Assembly: GCA_905478555.1 (NCBI GenBank)
Contig: CAJQIZ010000017.1
Span: 19,828 to 83,827, forward strand
Length of the DNA: 64,000 bases
DNA from: an uncultured Flavobacteriales bacterium
Lineage (GTDB): Bacteria > Bacteroidota > Bacteroidia > Flavobacteriales > BACL11
Direction: 5' to 3'
Position 1 is the stretch's first letter; the number at the start of each line of letters is the position of its first letter. A program made the translations under genes and the position numbers. The notes below the pieces were generated by a model that saw nothing but the letters and a program-made list of their open reading frames with translations, was not told the DNA's origin and searched no databases. Shown piece after piece: positions 61,501 through 64,000 of the stretch.

Positions 61501-63685
61501 TAATTGTATAAACTCCAGGTTCTAAGGAATTAATATCTTCTAAATTAGAAATAAAACCATTAGGTCCAATCCAACTATAGTTTATATTTGTTCCTGTTGT
61601 CACTAAATTAATATTGCCATCATTAAAACCAAAACAGCTGACATCAGAGGAGGTTCCAAATAATGTAATTTCAGATGGCTCAGTAATGAAGACAGATTCA
61701 AAAATAGGTCCACAATTATTAGCATCTGTAATAGTAGCAGTATAAACATCTGAACTTAAATTAGATATATTTGTTCCACTTCCTAAATAACCTCCAGTAG
61801 AAGTCCAACTAACAGAATAAGGGGGAATTCCTCCAGAAACAGTTAAATCAATACTTCCATCATTTAAATTAAAACAACTAACATCCGAAAATATTGAATT
61901 AACTATTAATTCTTGAGGCTCAGTAATTACTGCAAGTATTGGTTCAACTCCACATCCTAAAGTATCTAATAAACTATCCACAATAAAACAATAATAGTTT
62001 CCACTATTTAAATTTGTCAAATCTTGGGTATTAGTATTAAAACCACTGACAGAATCCCACCAAAAATAATTATATGGAGGAACACCTCCAACTACTGATA
62101 AATCAACTGCACCATCTTGTAACCCAAAACAACTAATATCAGAAGAGATAAAAGAACCTGAAGAATAAGACAAAAGAATTGTATATGTATACGAAAATGA
62201 ATTATTTATTGGACAAGCATCATCAATAACAGTTACAGTAAAGTAAAAAGGACTATTTGACACATCTGTAATTGTTGGTACCCAACTGAAAACTCCTTGA
62301 GGACTTGTAGTATTATTTGCAGAAATATTAAAAGAGGAATTAGATATTGAATTATCCCAACTCATATTAATATTATTAGAGGAGGAGGAAGTAACAGTAT
62401 TTATATTAAATATTATTGGAGTAGATCCATCAGTACAGAAATCACGAATAGCAATTCCCCCTGAACTATCTGAATTTACTGGAGCTATAGTATCTATACC
62501 GCTAAGAACCGGAGGAATAGAAGAACAATTATCTAAAACAATAATTTGAATATCTCTGATTACACTACCAATAAAAACTCCATTACGATATTCTGAAACC
62601 TTCATTGCTACAACCGATACTTGTAATTGATTTGCTAGCATGCATAAATCACCAGTTAATGCATCAAAAGTTGTCGTACCAGAAATTGGATTAGAAGAAG
62701 AAAAGCCTGCATTATAATTTACAGTACCTCCAGCTGCTGAATTTAGTGGAGTAACAAGAGTATAAACTAATGAATCTCCATCAGGATCAAATGCACCATT
62801 ATTATAACAGAATTGTTGACCAACACATAAGTATGGGGTTGGGTACTCTGAGAAAATAGGGGAATTATTACAATATTGTGAATTATTTAATTCTGATTGA
62901 ACACATAAATCTTGCGCACCTGGATTAGTAATGGTTGTAATTGCTCCATTCCTTGCATTCAGACATGTAGATAAAATCCAGTCAGGACAATTATTAGGTA
63001 ATGTTATTATTGTTTGATAGATATACTCTTCAATACCAACAATTCCTGGAGTATTACAAGGATTAGGTATAGAATTACAAGCAGGTGTTATATTTTGAAA
63101 TGAAACTTGATTCATGGTAGACGAATTATTACTTCCACAAGAATTAGAATTATAATCTAACATAAAAGTTGGCGGAGCAGAAGCATTAAAAGTTCCACAA
63201 TCTCTATAAAATTTTAAAGTGACTCTGTATGTATTTGCAGGATAATTAATAAGAGTATAACTACAAGTACTACCAGAAGATGTAAAAAAAGAAGAACCTG
63301 AGCTGCCAGTTGGTGGCGATCCAGAAGTTAAAACTGCACCTGTATTAGTAGTAACGGTATAACTCCCCCCATTCCAGCCATCTCCAAAAGAATCAAACCA
63401 ATTGAAAGTATAATTTCCCGAAGGTATACATACATTGATAGTATATGTTGAATTATTATTATATCCACTGCCTGATTCTATAACAGCACCAGTGTTATCG
63501 TCAATAATATTCCATGAACATTCATTACCCCATGCAGCCGTAGCAATATTAACTTGATAATTACCTGTCCAAAGCGTATCAATAGTTAAGCACTCATAAG
63601 TAAGATCCATTCCTGCTGCGTGAGTAGAGAAACAGTCTTCAGAAAATACAATAAATACAAATAATAAAAGTAATCCTTTCTTCAT
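58562..63685 (-). CDS. Giant SprB-repeat surface protein with PKD domain and T9SS type B (CHU_C) sorting signal
   Basis: A 1707-residue protein with a signal peptide ending near EDCFS. The N-terminal domain (THAAGMDLTYECL ... YRVTLKFYRDCGTF) is split by an inserted ~100-residue module (SFGDGWNGGSYTV). Then come about 13 SprB-type repeats of 65-85 residues (form DVSCFGLNDGSIDLTVSGG.PPY.Y.W, about 510-1560), a PKD domain (WNWSFGDGYYAYDSVVSHIY) and a CHU_C domain (FIPNSFIPTSNEVQNSI ... YELKIFSRWGELIFE). SprB itself is a gliding adhesin moved along the surface by the GldKLMN/T9SS motor; similar use is plausible here. A -7 box (TATTTTTG, 63699-63706) precedes it. Confidence 0.9.
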   Translation of the reverse strand: MKKGLLLLFVFIVFSEDCFSTHAAGMDLTYECLTIDTLWTGNYQVNIATAAWGNECSWNIIDDNTGAVIESGSGYNNNSTYTINVCIPSGNYTFNWFDSFGDGWNGGSYTVTTNTGAVLTSGSPPTGSSGSSFFTSSGSTCSYTLINYPANTYRVTLKFYRDCGTFNASAPPTFMLDYNSNSCGSNNSSTMNQVSFQNITPACNSIPNPCNTPGIVGIEEYIYQTIITLPNNCPDWILSTCLNARNGAITTITNPGAQDLCVQSELNNSQYCNNSPIFSEYPTPYLCVGQQFCYNNGAFDPDGDSLVYTLVTPLNSAAGGTVNYNAGFSSSNPISGTTTFDALTGDLCMLANQLQVSVVAMKVSEYRNGVFIGSVIRDIQIIVLDNCSSIPPVLSGIDTIAPVNSDSSGGIAIRDFCTDGSTPIIFNINTVTSSSSNNINMSWDNSISNSSFNISANNTTSPQGVFSWVPTITDVSNSPFYFTVTVIDDACPINNSFSYTYTILLSYSSGSFISSDISCFGLQDGAVDLSVVGGVPPYNYFWWDSVSGFNTNTQDLTNLNSGNYYCFIVDSLLDTLGCGVEPILAVITEPQELIVNSIFSDVSCFNLNDGSIDLTVSGGIPPYSVSWTSTGGYLGSGTNISNLSSDVYTATITDANNCGPIFESVFITEPSEITLFGTSSDVSCFGFNDGNINLVTTGTNINYSWIGPNGFISNLEDINSLEPGVYTISITDLNGCFGPSASYTILEPADILVSYVLTDVSCNGLNDGSINLTISGGVGNYTTIWNSPNGYFNISEDAFSLYSGPYNYTISDINGCSPSSSNSPLVVNQPLSIQVTSVVTDETCYEDSDGTIDVTITGPGTFTYSWVGPNLFSSSSLDIFSLQAGSYNLIITDTNNCQTLVTESVNIGNVITIDTFINNVSCNGLMDGNIVLLAPNSINSTFSWSGPNSFTSSSSQVLNLPAGVYSVVVNDNSNCPTQLTFPIIEPSPLSINSIILDESCEGVLDGSIEVSISGGTPNYTYVWNNGNGDSINSNLLNGEYILNIFDANNCIITDSFTVSLFLFDTIRSIINVSCYGGSDGSVDLDIIGGYPPFTYSWNTGDTTQDLNNIPSAVYTVDITDITNCTISRDVIITSPQQLAAATNVSLVLCYGDTTATVSTQINGGVSPYLLDWGNTDTTAMEAGFHIFTVTDNNNCKFTDSVEVFQNDSIQIYSVISDVQCFGGLTGEIEIQIAQGTGTPPYSYNWSGPNNFSSVLEDLTDLESGDYFLTIIDANLCVQELQLFVNQPQQLSQITTINTSDYSGYNVRCKGGNSAWVQLSVSGGYDPYTFLWDNGNQTDSIYNLYEGPYSVLITDSLGCTENININLNEPATYVTANVISNSDFNGYNISCFNLNDGSVYVDANNGVFPYTYLWNTEETTKSISNLYSGYYEVFVYDNNMCLAIDSITLTEPTELLLDLFFYQDTCSREVGKADFLAEGGVANYTALWSNSSTEIVVDNLSEGDYSVDITDANSCMKTESFIIKNLESPIANFEAYPYHKRLFDQQNEPFYFVDLTNTFWSSVKNWNWSFGDGYYAYDSVVSHIYEGNGEYLVHLEIITHANCIDTISKKVVVDEYSFYIPNSFIPTSNEVQNSIFKGYGVGIANYELKIFSRWGELIFETQNLEEGWNGNHYASENPCPVAVYTYSVFIENIYGEIFEYQGQVKLLR

Positions 63686-63698
63686 AAATTTAGTAACA

Positions 63699-63706
63699 CA
63701 AAAATA
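63699..63706 (-). promoter_or_regulatory. Candidate -7 box for the SprB-repeat gene
   Basis: TATTTTTG on the minus strand, 13 bp before the ATG; matches TAnnTTTG. It would give a very short leader. Confidence 0.4.
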
Positions 63707-63730
63707 GAAAAAATATCTAAAAAAAGAGAG

Positions 63731-64000
63731 TTATTCTTTCACAACCTTTGTTAAGTCTAATGAATTCTGAGCATTTGAATAAAAACCATTAATATTTTTA
63801 TGACTAAAACGCAGTACTTGATCGTAATAAAGAGGAACAATAATAGCATTATCCATTATAATTTGATCTAATTTAAGATACAACAGCCTTCTTTCATCTA
63901 CATCCGTTTCTAAAATAGATGTCTAGTAAACTCTATCAAATTCTGAATTATTAAAGTGAGTATAATTTGGTCCGTACGGACAAAAGTTCTTACTATAAAA
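63731..64000 (-). pseudogene. ABC peptide/nickel substrate-binding protein (SBP_bac_5), C-terminal part with an in-frame TAG
   Basis: The window edge cuts the gene. On the minus strand, 25 codons from the edge read FYSKNFCPYGPNY...EFDRVY, then TAG (63923-63925), then 63 codons in the same frame (TSILETDVDERRLLYLKLD...IIVPLYYDQVLRF) to a TAA. Both sides match the end of SBP_bac_5 proteins (FD.LY..al.e.D...R..LY..ld.ii...ap.iPL). CAG to TAG is the simplest change. The gene is probably broken; without the last 63 residues the protein would lose a core strand and helix of lobe I. Confidence 0.75.

Noticed and set aside
63923..63925. TAG as a recoded sense codon
   Set aside because: TAG ends ftsY at the family's normal end, so general reassignment is excluded; a point mutation is simpler.

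Overview
The window is AT-rich chromosomal DNA from a member of the Bacteroidota, most likely Flavobacteriales. The signs agree: type IX secretion (T9SS) sorting domains of both classes (type A on the 7.1-10.7 kb protein, type B/CHU_C on the 58.6-63.7 kb protein), SprB-type repeats, a DUF4295 protein between rpmG and ftsY, a fused alpha-beta 2-oxoacid dehydrogenase E1, no Shine-Dalgarno sites before genes, and repeated TAnnTTTG -7 promoter boxes. No insertion sequence, phage, CRISPR array or replication origin was seen.

Layout. 0-4.2 kb holds rimO (partial), ftsY, DUF4295, rpmG and rpmB; a peptidase gene and a lipoprotein gene sit between rpmG and rpmB. 4.2-7.1 kb holds a CinA-like amidase, a tandem UspA protein, a nucleoside phosphorylase and a UmuD without UmuC. 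7.1-10.7 kb is a large secreted cupredoxin/repeat protein. 10.8-13.2 kb holds rny, a probable 6S RNA, zapA and a coiled-coil protein. 13.2-20.3 kb holds an M23 peptidase, an arsenate reductase, a CotH-like secreted protein, a small membrane protein and a TonB-dependent receptor. 20.3-27.9 kb holds a heterodisulfide-reductase-like Fe-S module, an MCE/MlaD protein, a cell-wall amidase and divergent LptD.

From 50.8 down to 28.5 kb runs one long minus-strand surface-polysaccharide locus with mostly overlapping genes: wza, wzc, a KdsC-like phosphatase, neuA, neuB, neuC, several GT-B glycosyltransferases, two polysaccharide deacetylases, two BioF2/FemAB-like acyltransferases (one fused to a GNAT-like domain), a sulfotransferase, wzx, wzy, a NodU/CmcH-type carbamoyltransferase with a coupled 46-residue ORF, a GT2, and a remnant of GDP-L-fucose synthase. 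The set predicts a Wzx/Wzy-made exported glycan that contains N-acetylneuraminic acid and may carry sulfate, carbamoyl and acyl groups. No initiating phosphoglycosyltransferase is in the window.

50.9-58.5 kb is mostly housekeeping: fused E1, a Cys-rich mini-protein, an LtaS-like sulfatase-fold protein, a lipid kinase, an eIF1/SUI1 protein, tRNA-Leu(GAG) and tRNA-Lys(TTT), aroK, a phosphoribosyltransferase, a TPMT-like methyltransferase and a lipoprotein. The right end holds a 1707-residue SprB-repeat protein and the end of an ABC substrate-binding protein gene carrying an in-frame TAG.

The best candidates for something new are the sialylated/sulfated/carbamoylated glycan locus with its coupled mini-ORF, the BioF2-GNAT fusion, the collapsed fucose synthase, the orphan UmuD, and the interrupted substrate-binding protein.
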